A DNA stretch of 64,000 nucleotides from Cerrena zonata (lineage: Eukaryota > Basidiomycota > Agaricomycetes > Polyporales > Cerrenaceae), in assembly GCA_038087015.1 (NCBI GenBank), contig JASBNA010000051.1, positions 265,527 through 329,526 of the forward strand, given 5' to 3'. The position numbers were made by a program, and so were the translations under genes. The notes under the pieces are model-generated. The model was not told where the DNA came from and ran no database searches. It saw only the letters and a list, made by a program, of their open reading frames with translations. Numbering within the stretch: position 1 is the stretch's first letter; the number at the start of each line of letters is the position of its first letter. Of this stretch, positions 36,311 through 48,754 are shown piece after piece.

Positions 36311-36417
36311 CAGGAACAGATTCGAAAGTGTGTGTCTCGAAATCGCGAATTATAAGTTGATAGTGGCCGTCGCAGGAACGTTTGGTGCTACGAAAAAGAG
36401 ATGCTCGCCGAGAAGAT

Positions 36418-36422
36418 AAAAA
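36418..36422 (-). terminator. Pol III T-run terminator of tRNA-Ser
   Basis: Five T residues on the minus strand, starting five bases past the end of the tRNA. Confidence 0.6.
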
Positions 36423-36427
36423 TCAAC

Positions 36428-36509
36428 CGACGCCAGCAGGATTCGAACCTGCGCCCTCAAAGAGGAACAGATTTCTAATCTGTCGCCGTAACCACTTGGC
36501 TATAGCGCC
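36428..36509 (-). tRNA. tRNA-Ser (anticodon AGA)
   Basis: 82 nt. Acceptor strand GGCGCTA pairs with TGGCGTC (two G-T pairs), discriminator G. Anticodon stem ACAGA/TCTGT encloses loop TTAGAAA with anticodon AGA. A long variable arm follows, as in serine tRNAs. T-arm GCAGG-TTCGAAT-CCTGC is perfect. No intron; reads UCU/UCC serine codons (A34 to inosine). Confidence 0.92.
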
Positions 36510-37467
36510 TTGAATACATGAGACCGTTATATATTACATAACTCAGAATGGGATGCACAATTGATTTTCGAAATTGACGATGTCATGCCATCATAGCCCA
36601 AGTCGACAGAGACCTTCATCTAGTACATCTCAGCGCGAGTGTCTGCAAGAGACGTTCGAACATGAATCGGTAAATAATTTTAAAGACTGGTATCTGATAC
36701 AGAATGGTATTGACTACCTCCATATACAGAGGTCCAATCGTACTCGTAAGCCCCCTTATAACTGTATTATAGACACCTAGCTCAAGTTGGCTCCACAGAC
36801 TATTGACGAAGCGGAGGTATTCAACCCTGTTCTGTGACTGCTTAATGCGCTGAAAACGCTCTTAATCTAACAGTATCTCCTCGATCAGCTGGTAAATGAT
36901 GCTCAACTATACATTTCTCGTCCTCCGTTCACTGTTTAACTAGCCCCCTCCATCGACAGACGAGGATCCCATGGCAACTAAACTGAGGAAGCGACTACAA
37001 GAGTTACTGACGAACCTGAGATCAGGGGCTGAAGGTTTCGTCAAATCTGAATAGAAACCTCAGAACGGCGAGCCTAGAATATAGGCTCCATAGTGATAGA
37101 ACGGGTACAGAGACAGTTTTCCTCTGTTACAAAGGCATACAATAGATATCTTAGGCCTACTGGTAATACCACCATCCTGGCGGTGCCGTACACGAGTCGA
37201 CCTTCGTTCAATGGTATTCGATCACCTGAGCGGTAATGTCCACATGAATTTCGCGATTGTATTTTTGGTAAGTAGGAACTTATCGCGATACAAACCCTCG
37301 AAGGCATGGGTGCCACTCAGATGACCTCCATGATCGAAAGGAAGCCTGGTATGTCCAATAGTCGATTGTGTTTAAGATGACGAGTTCAACACGTTTTATC
37401 TCTCAGCTTGTAGATCTCAGTCCCAACGCAGGTACACACCAGAAGAGTCATCCGTGCACTTGCCATT
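36510..37467. other. intergenic, no supported gene
   Basis: Upstream of tRNA-Ser and of the hexosaminidase gene. No coding or RNA signal seen. Confidence 0.45.
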
Positions 37468-39757
37468 ATGTTCGCTTATTTGCTCCTGCTGTTTTCTCTG
37501 GTTGACCTTAGTCAATCGCTTTGGCCGATCCCACGCCAACTGACCACAGGTTCTATTCCCCTCAAGCTGTCTAGGAACTTTGATGTCGTTGTAAACATCC
37601 ATTCAGCACCTCAGGACCTGCTAGATTCGATTTCCCGCACGAATGGACATCTCAAAAATGATAGCTTCGAGCGTCTCGTCGTAGGTCGGAGTGCTGCTGA
37701 TACGCATCTAGTCAACCATGCTGCCTCTCTTGACTCCTTGGTCGTTTCTTTATCGGAAGGCAGCATCGTGCGTTCGGTTGCCGCCGAGATAACTGAAGCT
37801 ATCGAGTCTCGAAGTGAATCGTACACCTTGTCCATACCTAACCGTGGCCAGGCTCGGTTGACTGCCAATTCCACGCTAGGGCTTTTTCGTGGTTTGGCTA
37901 CGTTCGAGCAATTGTGGTACACACTGGATCAAGAGAAATATTTGACCTCAGCACCAATAGAGATTGTTGATGAACCCGCATTTGTGAGCGTGGTTTTTGG
38001 TCGCTATCTAATGAAATAACGAAACGTATCCAGCCCTACAGGTCGTTTTCATTAGATACCGCGCGAAATTTGTGAGTAGACTAGAAACTTTTTGTTACCA
38101 GTTTTGACAAGAATCGAAGCTATCCGGTGTCTGATATTCTACGAACGTTGGATGCGATGTCTTGGGTGAAGGTGGAGTCTCTTGTTCCATTTTTGAGATA
38201 CTTTCTGACGAACCTCTGAGCTAGATGAGTACACTTTATTGGCACGTTGCAGATAGTCAAAGTTTCCCTCTCTCGATCCCTGCGTTCCCCGAACTGGCGT
38301 CGAAAGGTGCATATTCACAGGAAGAGATTTACTCGGTGGACGATGTGAAGGAAATAGTTCATTATGCCAATACAGTAAGTACAACAATCGTATGAGATTG
38401 ACCTCGATGGATTGACTGCTCGAAATAACAGCGCGGAATCGATGTTGTAATGGAACTCGATACACCGGGACATACCACTGCAATCGGATCTGCTCACCCA
38501 GAACATGTCGCATGTCCAAACAAATCACCTTGGTCCAAATACGCAAACGAGCCTCCAGCAGGTCAACTACGTATAGCATCAGATGCCACTGTCGAATTCA
38601 CGAAACAAGTGTTCAAGTCCGTGTTGTCGATGATGACGTCGCCGTTGATGAGTACGGGAGGCGATGAGGTGAATTTGCCGTGCTGGGAGGAAGATGAAGA
38701 GACGATGGCCGATCTCGAGGAAAAGAATATTACCATTGGGGAGGCTTTGAATGAGTTTGTGGTTGCGATCCAAGGGGTTTTGAAGGAGAACGGGAAGATC
38801 CCGTTCATTAAAAGTGGTATGTTTTGGATATTCAATTATTGTGGGATAGTAAGACCTGAGATTGCGTACAGATATGATTTTAACGCACAATGTCCCGGTT
38901 ACGAACGATACCGTCGCTGTGTATGTGAAATTGTCGGTGTATTATCTGTCATGGCTAAATGTTTTTATACATAGGGTTTGGCAATCCTCTGCCGATGCTG
39001 TGGGTATCGCCGAAAGAGGATTGAGATTCATTCATCAGCCGTCAAATTATTTTTACTTGGTATGTTGGTTTTATCATTATTTCTTCGCACAGAAACTAAC
39101 TTTCTCGTTGTTCCAGGATTGTGGCGCAGGCGACTGGGTCGGCAACAACGTCCTTGGGTAAGTTTCAGTCAGAGCTAAACATTCGCTGGATCTAATCCTC
39201 TCGTAGTAACAGTTGGTGTGATCCGTTCAAGACGTGGCAGAGAGTAAAGTATGGTACATCAAGTCGATATTATCTTAATCATTTTCGTCTAGGCGTATTC
39301 CTTTGATCCCTTCGCCAATTTGACACTCTCGCAACAGTCGCTGGTACTGGGAGGTGAGCAGTATTAGCACGGCGTAGCCTGGATCATAATTCACTGGTTA
39401 CCATGTAGGACAAATGCCTCTGTGGAGCGAGCAGTCGTCTTCGGAAAACTTGGATTCCATTGTATGGCCAAGATTGGCCGTTGCGGCTGAAGTGTTCTGG
39501 ACGGGAGCGACGTTGCCCGATGGGACTTCGAGACTTGGTAAGTGACAACACATGTTTTTTTGGTGTGAAATCGAATTGTGAACAAAATGCTCGTATTTTG
39601 TTTTATTTCTCTAGCGAGCAATGTGACTAGTGGGAAAGCGGCGTTTGAGAGGTTGAATGAGCTGAGGTATAGGATGGTCGATCGAGGGGTGAAGGCTATT
39701 GCGTTACAGCCCAAGTGGTGTGCGCTGCGACCTGGAGAGTGTGACGTGGATGCTTAA
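37468..39757 (+). CDS. secreted beta-N-acetylhexosaminidase, GH20
   Basis: Twelve exons, every joint in frame: 37468..37983, 38034..38071, 38120..38171, 38225..38374, 38432..38816, 38872..38920, 38975..39059, 39117..39157, 39207..39243, 39293..39353, 39409..39537, 39615..39757; 561 aa. It starts with a signal peptide (MFAYLLLLFSLVDLSQS). The N-terminal GH20b-type domain runs to ~172 (SAPIEIVDEPAF). The catalytic barrel has LDTARNFYPVSDI, YWHVADSQSFPL, the active-site Asp-Glu pair in MSTGGDEVNLPC (~330) and VVWQSSADAV. The end, QPKWCALRPGECDVDA, is typical of fungal enzymes. Such enzymes release GlcNAc from chitobiose, completing chitin breakdown or wall recycling outside the cell. Several introns are only 48-60 nt and exon 2 is 38 nt. 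Confidence 0.93.
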
Positions 39758-41617
39758 AGGTGTGAGATGTCATCTGGGAGAGAGTAGAAGGATGCCGGTG
39801 GTGAAATTAAGATCTCATGGTCTTGACTGTAGCGTGGCGTTTGAAATGGAATTGCACTTTGACTCCGAGGTTAATGAAGACTGTGGGACGTATGGGAAGT
39901 TGGTATTTCAAGTCGGGTTCTGCCTAATGTTTATGCAACATAGTCGATCGGGAGTCATTTAATAATCTTGATTATTGACTGGGAATACCGAAAATATATA
40001 CATTTGGGGGGCATTAACACGATATTAGAACGATAACAGCAGCGTTGGCGGTCCAAAGGGAGTTAGTATACACAACATGACACTGCACCAATACATTCAG
40101 TCGCAGAACGTCAAGCTGACTGCGTACGGACAATTCGGTATGGCTAGAAGCCAATATTCGGAACACTTGAGACGGAGGTGTCCTACTCGAAGATCACTGA
40201 GCAGTGTGGAGAGAACGGGATGTACTTGTTCCAGATACAACGGTGTCAGAGAAGGCAATTTTCAAGCAAGGTGCGCGTGATAAAACCTTTCATGAGATTT
40301 GATCCTGTCTGTAGGCCTACGCCAGAGTTAGGCACAGTCGTGTGTCAAAAACCGAGAAGTTGGCTGCGGTCTAGATTTCCACAGCTGACGAAGCAAAATT
40401 GACGGGAGACAGGACTTCCTGGGGCTGGTACCGAAACCGGAGGACGAGCGACCTAGCCCTGAGGTCGGTTCCTTGGAAGCTGGAACATCTAATTAATGAA
40501 AGCGTTACGGGTCAATAAAGTGATGAGAAGGTGTGGTAAGATGAAATTCAAAGATGAAGATGTACAATAATACGGACCTGTGGAAGAGAATAAGTCGTGA
40601 TCGACGATAAAATCGACAAGTGAAGTGAAGCGAAAGGCATTCGTAGTGAATTGCATTTCGAGAAAACCTTATCGGTATGTGTGGTCATTTTCAGACGGGT
40701 ATCGCAGCGTCCGGCTTTGCCCTCTCTTATAGCGAGGTTTCATAACGTTATTCAACTGTAAAATGGTAATGTAATATGAGGGCTCATTGAATGAGTACCT
40801 GTGAGTGGAGTCGTATGCGAGTAGATATATATTTCGGGTTTCGGTGGAGGTCTTGGAGCGAATGGAAGAGCCTTCGGGTTCAGGCCTTCAAGTTAGGTTT
40901 GAGGCCATGCTATGATTCGCTTTATAGCCTTGACACCTCGCTTTAGAACAAATATTACAGATTGTATATACCGTAAAGCTCGACTCACATTCATTTGCGA
41001 ATTTGAGCGAGGCAACAGCCGTGAGATTGGATATCGATGTTAGATTTGTTTATACTTTACCGGTTACTATGAGTGATTGGAGAAATGAAGGAGCTGAAGT
41101 CGTTACGTCGGCGTGGTGGGATGGTAGCGCCCGATATGGAACGGGCGAGAAGGCAGAAACGCATGTTTTGTCTGTAGTTGGCTTCGAATGGGTTCTGCCT
41201 ACACTACCCCTCTTGCTCTCCTCCTCGAGCGACCCCATCTCCCAGTGAGCAAGTTCTGGTCTATACTTCATTCCCAGAGGTAAACACCGACCTGCCACAT
41301 CGTCTTCTAGGCAACCGTCACAACAGTCTCACCGAAGCCAACTCCCACTTCTTCATCTGGTTCTCTATTGTCTTTGCTACAGCCTCTCTGTTCTCTCTTG
41401 GCCCGTCTAATTCTCCCTTTACGTCTCTAACGAGCTCTTAGACATTCGCCAGATACCCTTTCTCAAATACTTCAAACCAAGCTCATCACTCGTTATCTCT
41501 CTGTTTTCTCTGCTTTCCAGCTTTCAATCGGATTCTCTTGCGGCTCTAATCCCATTTCAATAAACAGTCTCTACACTACTCGATATTATCTTATTTCATC
41601 CCCTCCTCCTTTCTCCA
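39758..41617. other. intergenic between hexosaminidase and BTB/CAP-Gly gene
   Basis: No gene supported; frames at 40077-40400 and 41003-41441 lack domains. From ~41400 to 41617 the plus strand is CT-rich, the leader of the BTB/CAP-Gly gene. Confidence 0.45.
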
Positions 41618-44600
41618 ATGTCTGCTACTCCTGCTACGCCTCCTGCCCTACAAGAGGCCACTCGCAAGTCTACCGTCGCCTGGCAAGCCGACCTCCAGTC
41701 GCTGTTCACTCAAGCCAAGGACCGATTTCCCGATGTTGTATGGGAACTGTCCGACGAAGATACTGATGCTTCGCGAGAGCCTGAAGAGGTCTGGGGTCAC
41801 AAAGGTGCGCTGACTACAGTCCTTGTCTATCTGTTGTTGCTAACTATCATTCAAGCGATCGTATACGCTCGTGCGCCTCCCAGTTTCCAAGCCCGTTATT
41901 TCTCATTCCGCCCTCCGCCCGTTGCTTCCCCTGTACCCTATTCTGCTTCGCCTACAGGCACCCTCCCCGCTCAATCAGCACTTTCACTTACCCTCGGCGT
42001 CGACTTTGGTCAAATCTCCCGGTCCCCTTCACCCTTTAGAGCTGTCTCCCCAGCTCCTTCTGTCAATACTGGTGCTCTTCTCCGTCTTCCGACATCCATC
42101 AACCCTATTCTCTTTCACAATGAACTCGAGTACCTCTATACGGGCAAAGGCTTCGGAGAAGCATTCGAGTTCCTCTTCGACACGTCTGAAAGTCGGGAAG
42201 AAGGAGATGCAGAGGAAAATAGGATCGACAAATTGAGGAAAGACTTGGTCTTCATGTGGAGGTCTCGTCTATACTCGGATGTCAAGATTGCTCTAACAGG
42301 CACATTCTCCTCCCATAATCACGAAGCCACCACCGCCATATTCTCCTCCCACCGCTTCATCCTCGTCTCCAGGTCCCCTTACTTCCGCGCCCAGTTCACG
42401 CAATGGAACACGTCTTCGAAGAACGGTGAACCACTCACTTTGACATTACCCTCTCCGCCTTTCACACCGGCCTCTCTCCATTTCACTCTCGGGTTCCTCT
42501 ACACAGGCACCCTCGTGTTCTCCCATAGGACATTTGATTTGGATACCGCTTTCCATATCATGCGTTCTGCCACTTATTTGGATTTGGACTCCCTCTATGA
42601 CGAAATTCAAGCCCGCATCGTCCAGGAGATGATGCATGGACTATTCCATGCCTTTCTCGAGTTCAACGAGTATGAGAACATTACTGGCGGAAAGTGGGGC
42701 ACGGGCGGTTGCAAGTGTCGTCAGTGCGCACGGCGTGCACCTCGCGTGCTTGAATTTGCTTGCTCGGAGGACGTGAAGAATGTTGCCCTCGAACGTGGTG
42801 CCCGACGTGCTCTCGTGGGTATCTTTGGGGAAGGATGGTGTACGCCCGAATTTACTCAGTTGGAGAAGAAATACCGCGATTCATTGGTGCGAGGTCTGGG
42901 GAAACGAACAGCACCTCTTAATATCTTTCCTTTGCTTTACGCCTCCCATGCCGCACTCAGGAAGTTGGAAAATGTCGTAGAGCCATGGGGTGATGTTTCG
43001 AAAGAGATGATTATGGCAGCAAGAAAGACGATCGACGATGTCATCGCGACTCAAGCTGCTGAATGTTTCGAACAAGTGGAATGGATGGATATTATGGAAG
43101 GTGACGGTGCCCGTTTCGAGGATGGCGAGCATGTCGAGTGGATCATGGAAGCACTCAGGCGTGGAATGAACGAGAAGAATGCCGCAATGTTGTATCAGGT
43201 ACGTAGTCGTCGTTTCTCAACCAGGTTGGTGCTCATTCTGTGTTTTCGACTATAGGTTCTTGTTGAGTCAATCCTCATTCGTCCTCATCCTTCCGACCCC
43301 GACCAAGCCATGTTGTCCTCGACATCCCATGTAAGGGTACAAGTCGAGCAGACCCGCTCGGATGTTATCAGATGGTTACGTCGGCGTTGGATCAATGTCC
43401 GTCAAGAAGGTGGTTTCGAAGGAATGCAGGAGTGGGCACTCAAGGAGCTTGCGCAAGGTAAGCGATCTTTGCATTTATCGTTATACGTTATACTAATATA
43501 TTGGCAGAAATTGGGGCAAACGAAGAGGACTTGTTGGCACCTACGCCGACAACTCCCAAAGGCACGCCTACCCGAGGAACTGCTCGTGCTCAGAAGGCTG
43601 ACGATAACGATGCTGCGAGTGCATATTCATTACGGGCGACGATCTTGAACCGCAATGCCAAGGGTACGAATGACCCTGTCAAATCTTCAGCAGCATCTGT
43701 TCGTTCCCTCGCACGAAGTACTCATTCGACGGCTTCTCGTGTCAGTACAGCAACGACATCAAGTCGTATAGGACTAGGTGTCCGGCCAGACTCTAAATTG
43801 ACGCCGAAGGATAACAGTCGGCCTTCGTCGCCTCGCTCCTCCACTTTCTCCGTAGATACTCGACCACCAACCAGAAGGACTGCTACGACTTCAAGTCGAT
43901 CAACTGCGACTACGAGTTCTGTCACACCAAGTGAACAGAGCACTCCTCGACCCAAGTCTAGCGCAGCATCTATTCGGTCCACTCGCTCAAACGCATCCAC
44001 TCTTCGGAGACCGGTACCTGTTGCTTCCGTGCGTGCACCATCGAGTGTGGCACGAGCGTCTTCCACCTTATCTTCAGCAACAAGTAATGGGTCGACTGCA
44101 TTTGAGACTGCCAAGTCGGAAATTCCACCTAGCACATCTCCTCCCAGGCCACGACGAGTATCGACCGCGTCGACAGTCTCTAATATTAGCATTCAAACAA
44201 CGTCTTCTAGGGTCATCCCCCCGAGACCAGCTTCCAGTGCTGCGAAATCCACACCCTCACCACGAGCGAAGCGACCAGCCGTCCCGCCTCTTGATCCCAC
44301 CAAATTATCCCCTGTCGCCAAACGATCACCATCGAATGTATCTATGCGTTCAACGACCTCGACAACTTCTGTGGCCTCGAGGAAGGTAATCACAACTGGA
44401 CCGCGATCAACCCCTCAAGCTCGAACTGCGAGCGGGTCGTCTAGCAAAGTGGCCCCCAACGTGCTAAAGGACAAGAATACATTGTCTAGGGCAAAGTCAC
44501 ATGAGAAACAGGATAGCACGTCGACGGTCAAGGGCACCCTGAAACGCAAATCCTCATCTGATACGATCACCGAACCTACGAGTAGTGGTGCTACGTCACA

Positions 44601-45054
44601 AACTCTACCGCGAGGCTCGACGCTGGATATTGGTATTCCGTGCATCATCTCTCACAAGAAGGCTCGCTTCCGAGCGTATGCTCGATACATTGGTGAAGTG
44701 GAAGGGGAGGCCGGTCCTTGGGTAGGTGTCGAGGTACCTATCAGCGATAGTTTCCCGGATGAAAGGATAGACGATCGACCTTGGAATGATGGTTCTTGGG
44801 GAGGTGTGCGTTATTTCGATATCGGGACTACACCAGAGTGGGAGTATGGTGACTCTCGTATTCGTCAACGTCGTGTGGAGTGGTCCACAGGGTCCCAGAC
44901 TCTGCGAAAGCGAGAAGGCGACCAACTCAGTATCGAAAGAGCGAAACGGCTTCGCAGTGCATCTCCCGCAATATCAGACATGTCTACTTCGGAGTCGCGT
45001 GGGCTGTTTGTTCGTCCCCAACAAGTCCTTTATGTTGTAGATGCTGTAGCGTAG
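41618..45054 (+). CDS. tandem-BTB protein with C-terminal CAP-Gly domain
   Basis: Exons 41618..43198, 43256..43457, 43508..45054. Within the first, 41805..41855 (51 nt, donor GTGCGC, branch GCTAAC, acceptor AAG) is probably a further in-frame intron. Removing it gives GHKAIVYARAPPSF, a proper BTB core, while keeping it makes a spurious hydrophobic helix. Protein 1092 aa spliced, 1109 unspliced. A second BTB core is SSHRFILVSRSPYFRAQF (~240-330). A long Ser/Thr/Arg-rich disordered stretch (~600-930) leads to a CAP-Gly-like domain near the end (GPWVGVEVP, NDGSWGGVRYF, GLFVRPQQVLYV). CAP-Gly domains bind microtubule ends (EEY/F motifs) and BTB domains dimerise or recruit cullin-3. A cytoskeletal adaptor role is inference. 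Confidence 0.82.
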
Positions 45055-45169
45055 GTCACAGTGTCGTAGTGCTGAGTCAATGCATGTTTTGTACAATGAA
45101 TTGGCTAACTAATGAGATGTATATTCTGTGGGCAAGGAAGAGTCATGAGTGAGAAGAAATGTGAGGACT

Positions 45170-46930
45170 GTGTCTGAGTGTGATTGTAACTATAAACACA
45201 AATATGGTTTTATTTACAGCAGTTTGTATAAATATAGTGAGTGATGATGTGGAGTAAAATTACATAGTGGAGATTTACCTTTAGGATTAGTGATCCTAGG
45301 GAAACAATGTTGAAATAAGAAATCTATTTTTATCTTATATTTCTAAAGAAGATATGTTGAAAATATTGAGAAAAATATGATGTGCCAAGTGTACATCAAC
45401 TGTTCTACATATGTTTCACTGATTTTGCTACATATTTCATTGATTTCACTACTTTTATCTATATTTCACCAGTTTTGTTGTATATAGTATACCCTCACAG
45501 GATTTTTCTTTCTTGCAAGTATGCATATACAACAAGATATGAAAATATAGCATATATTTGGCAAACACAATATTATAACATATAAGCTTCCGCAAACATA
45601 TATATATTTGATGAATGTACATTAGGAAAACCCAAATCACTTTTTAGTACTATAAAATCACTATTACTACTATTAGGCTACTATCAATACTATTGTTTTT
45701 CTACAGTTACTAAGTTCATTAGCAGATTACTATTCTCACTATGTAAACTATATATCTTTGCACATAAATAATATAATCTATATTATATAAACTAGTTATT
45801 ATAATTATTATATCTGCAAAATAGTTGATAACTTACTTTGAAGTACTAGAAAAAATACTTTTGTCTGATTTGTACTGATTGAAACATACTCAACTGTCAT
45901 AGCTCTAATTGAATTCTAGTCTTTCTCAAATCTCTAATAATATCTAACGAAAATATTACTATAGCTATACTAACCTTGTCTATTATTTTTTAATATTACT
46001 AATTGCAAAATAATCTTATTAGACTATAATATTGATTGTTAGATTATCTTATTGTTAATTTTATTAATCTTATATATTATTTATTATAGTTTTTGTTATA
46101 CTGACTGCACAATAATTATACTAACTATAGAGAAATGTAATACTTACTTTGGGATTATCTGGTCTATTTTTACTACTATTATATACTATCTCTTACTTTA
46201 TTAACTATAAAGTAGCTTTTCTAATTGTAAAACAATTACTAGCTATATAATAATATTATCTAAAATATATTAAAAGTAAATAACAGTATTGAATATAGCT
46301 CTATTAGTGAAATTGTGGATATAGAATATGTAACACTGCTCCAAAATAGTAGCACTGGTCTATAACTTAAAAGCTACTATATCAAAATATGCATCAGAAA
46401 AAACCTCTTTTTTAAATTAGTATTAAATTAGCACTTTTATTTGCTATTGATACTTTAAAATACTATATAAAATTAGGCCTTTTCTTTATATTGCTATTTG
46501 AATTTAATTAAAATATGGTTATTTGATTTTTAGCTAAAAACTTCTATCAACTTTAATTTTTACAGCTATATTCTACTATAATAATTACCCACAAAATAAT
46601 GCCAAGAATTATATCAAATTTGATATAAGCTATAAATGTACCTAAGCTGGTTGTATAGTACAGTAGATTAGTGCTTTTTAGATACCTGAGATTAAAACTA
46701 AACTTTGACAAATTGAAGATTCTAAATATTTCTTAATTTCTATAAAAGTAATTCTAAAATAGCTGATATAGTATCTATAATTTTAACATATAGATATCAT
46801 ATTCAGAATCCCCTCAATAATCCAGTTCTAATGATATATAATATGTCCCTATAATGTAGAGAAATAGCAAGGATTCTCAAGTTTTAAGTTGTTTGGTAGA
46901 TTGAAGATAGTCTAGGACTAATCTAGTAAT
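45170..46930. other. very AT-rich block without genes
   Basis: Composition changes sharply after the BTB/CAP-Gly gene: long TAT/TTA/AATA stretches, no open frame of note, few GC dinucleotides. Consistent with an old transposon nest eroded by C-to-T mutation (RIP-like) or heterochromatin at the inner border of the subtelomere. No terminal repeats could be found by eye. Confidence 0.6.
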
Positions 46931-47236
46931 ATCTCGTATTTCTGTGATCCAATCAGCGCCGTTGAGAGTGCGTCGGAAAGCCCTGGATCACAGTGTTTCA
47001 ACACCATCTCAAGCGCCCTGCCATGTTGTCATTTGACTTTGGAACTTTGCCCACATCCTCTCTCTCTCTCTCTTTCCTCTTATGTCCCTTCTTCTTTTAC
47101 TGCTATTTTTTTTCATCCTATCTTTGTTTGCTTTGTGTATATACTTCACATTACCTTCTGATACCCTATCTATCTATTCTCACTGCTTCTTGGTTCTGGT
47201 GAGGCATTAAGCTATTTTACTTTTAATTAGACCTTT
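46931..47236. other. short GC-normal island before the LTR; hairpin and CT microsatellite
   Basis: CTGTGATCCA at 46942-46951 pairs with TGGATCACAG at 46984-46993. A (TC)n tract lies at ~47058-47074 inside a pyrimidine-rich stretch. Possibly the end of another decayed element. Confidence 0.4.
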
Positions 47237-47434
47237 TGTGTAAGGGCACCATTCTTGAATACCTTCCTTATTGGGAAGGTCGGTTGGAACTATACAGCTA
47301 GGCGATGGTGGCTGCTATATAAGGCAAGCCACCACTTATAGACCAGTAGCTTAACATCATTGTATTACCATATTGTCTATATAGACTGAGTCTGATATAT
47401 GGTACTGTGTAATAACTAAGTGACCACTCTTACA
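47237..47434 (+). mobile_element. 5' LTR of a truncated retrotransposon (~198 bp)
   Basis: Starts TGTGTAAGGG and ends CTCTTACA (TGT..ACA form), with a TATA-like CTATATAAGGC at ~47314 and an A/T-rich end region. A gag-like frame begins 40 bp later, as expected for an LTR leader. No second LTR copy was noticed in the window. Confidence 0.55.
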
Positions 47435-47474
47435 CTTTTTTACGTCTTTGGCAACATAGACCATAAGGAATTTA

Positions 47475-47846
47475 ATGCCTACGTTAATACAGAAGAAGCA
47501 GTGCAAGGCAACTCAAGGTGGCACAGTACCACCTCAGGGTGGCCCAACAACGCGATCGTCGACTAAGAAAGCTAGCGAGGAAGTGGTTCCACCAGAACCA
47601 CCAGAACCACCTACCGTGGTGGAACAGTGTGTGAGCACGCCGACACCACCAGACTTAGACGACAACAATGATTTATACACTCATCTCGTAACACCTCTCT
47701 GGGTCAAATGCACAATCATCATAAACTCTGCGCAGGATCCTGCAAACCATTCTCCAGACCCTGCACTCCTATTTTCCAGTATCCACTGGGCCAGAAACCT
47801 AATTTTAGGCCTAATAAAAAGGTGGAAAATCAGTCATAAAATGTAA
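47475..47846 (+). pseudogene. gag N-terminus of LTR retrotransposon, truncated
   Basis: Open for 123 codons: MPTLIQKKQCKATQGG, then TTRSSTKKASEE and a PEPPEPP proline tract, a make-up seen at the start of fungal Ty3/gypsy Gag proteins. It then dissolves into AT-rich DNA at ~47850 with no protease, reverse transcriptase or integrase. Assignment rests on context and composition. Confidence 0.45.
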
Positions 47847-48470
47847 TGATTTTCAAGCAACTTTTCCAGCCAAAAAAATAAAATAAAACTCAAAGTTCTT
47901 AGAACATTTTGTGAATATAAGAATTCAACAAAAATTTGAGAAAATATGAAGCATAAAACTGTGAATTCCCACTTACAACACAGTTTTTCTATCCTAAAAA
48001 CTTAAAGTTTTATATTTTTAGGGTTATGAGTGTTGTTCTTTCTCTCCTAGGGAGATCCTAGGGAGACCCTAGGGTTGGGCGCCTAGTGGGTAGGGCAGGG
48101 CGTGGAAGGGGCAAGGCGGGGTGGTAGAAAGTAGGTGGTTCAAAGGGTGTGAAAAATAGTGTGCTTTGACGGACAGTGTGTAAGAATAGTATGCGTCTTG
48201 GACGAACATTGTGAAGGGGGAAATAAGTGGTATGAAGGGCGGAAGAGGTGCAGGTGCAAAGTGTGCTGTAGAGAATGTGTGTAGACACCGAAATGTGCGT
48301 GTACAGAGGTATCTTAAACAGTATATGGCATGTGAAAATGGCACGTGAAAAAGATACCTCTTCGGGAAAAGAGAGCGTTGTACGGAAGTGCGCAAGTATG
48401 CGTCCTAGACGCACACTTGCAGCATAGGCTTACAGAGAGGAACAGATCGTGTTGTAGGGAAGTGTGCAGG

Positions 48471-48733
48471 TGTGCGTCTTGGACGCATGCCGGCAGCATG
48501 TGCTTACATTGCATCACAACCGAACCATTTTGCCGCAGGTGCGAGCATTCGAGGGAGCTTGTGACCTGACCATACATCTTCTCCCAGTCCCAAACATTGC
48601 ACGAACGTGCAAAGTTTGGGGAGAAGATGTATGGCCAGGTCACAAGCTCCCTCGAATGCTCGCACCTGCGGCAAAATGGTTCGGTTGTGATGCAACGTGC
48701 ACATTGGTAGCGGGCGTGCGTCTTAGACGCACA
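48471..48733. repeat. 263-bp fold-back element
   Basis: The core 48509-48696 is an almost perfect inverted repeat: TTGCATCACAACCG at the left, CGGTTGTGATGCAA at the right. Its centre is TTGCACG-AA-CGTGCAA at ~48602. Outside the core, a subtelomeric palindrome sits on each side at mirrored places (48473 and 48717). No coding content. Confidence 0.85.
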
Positions 48734-48754
48734 CCTGCACACTTACTCGATATC

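Noticed and set aside
46942..46993. Hammerhead-type ribozyme suggested by the 10-bp stem and an internal GAAA
   Set aside because: The required CUGAUGA core is absent.
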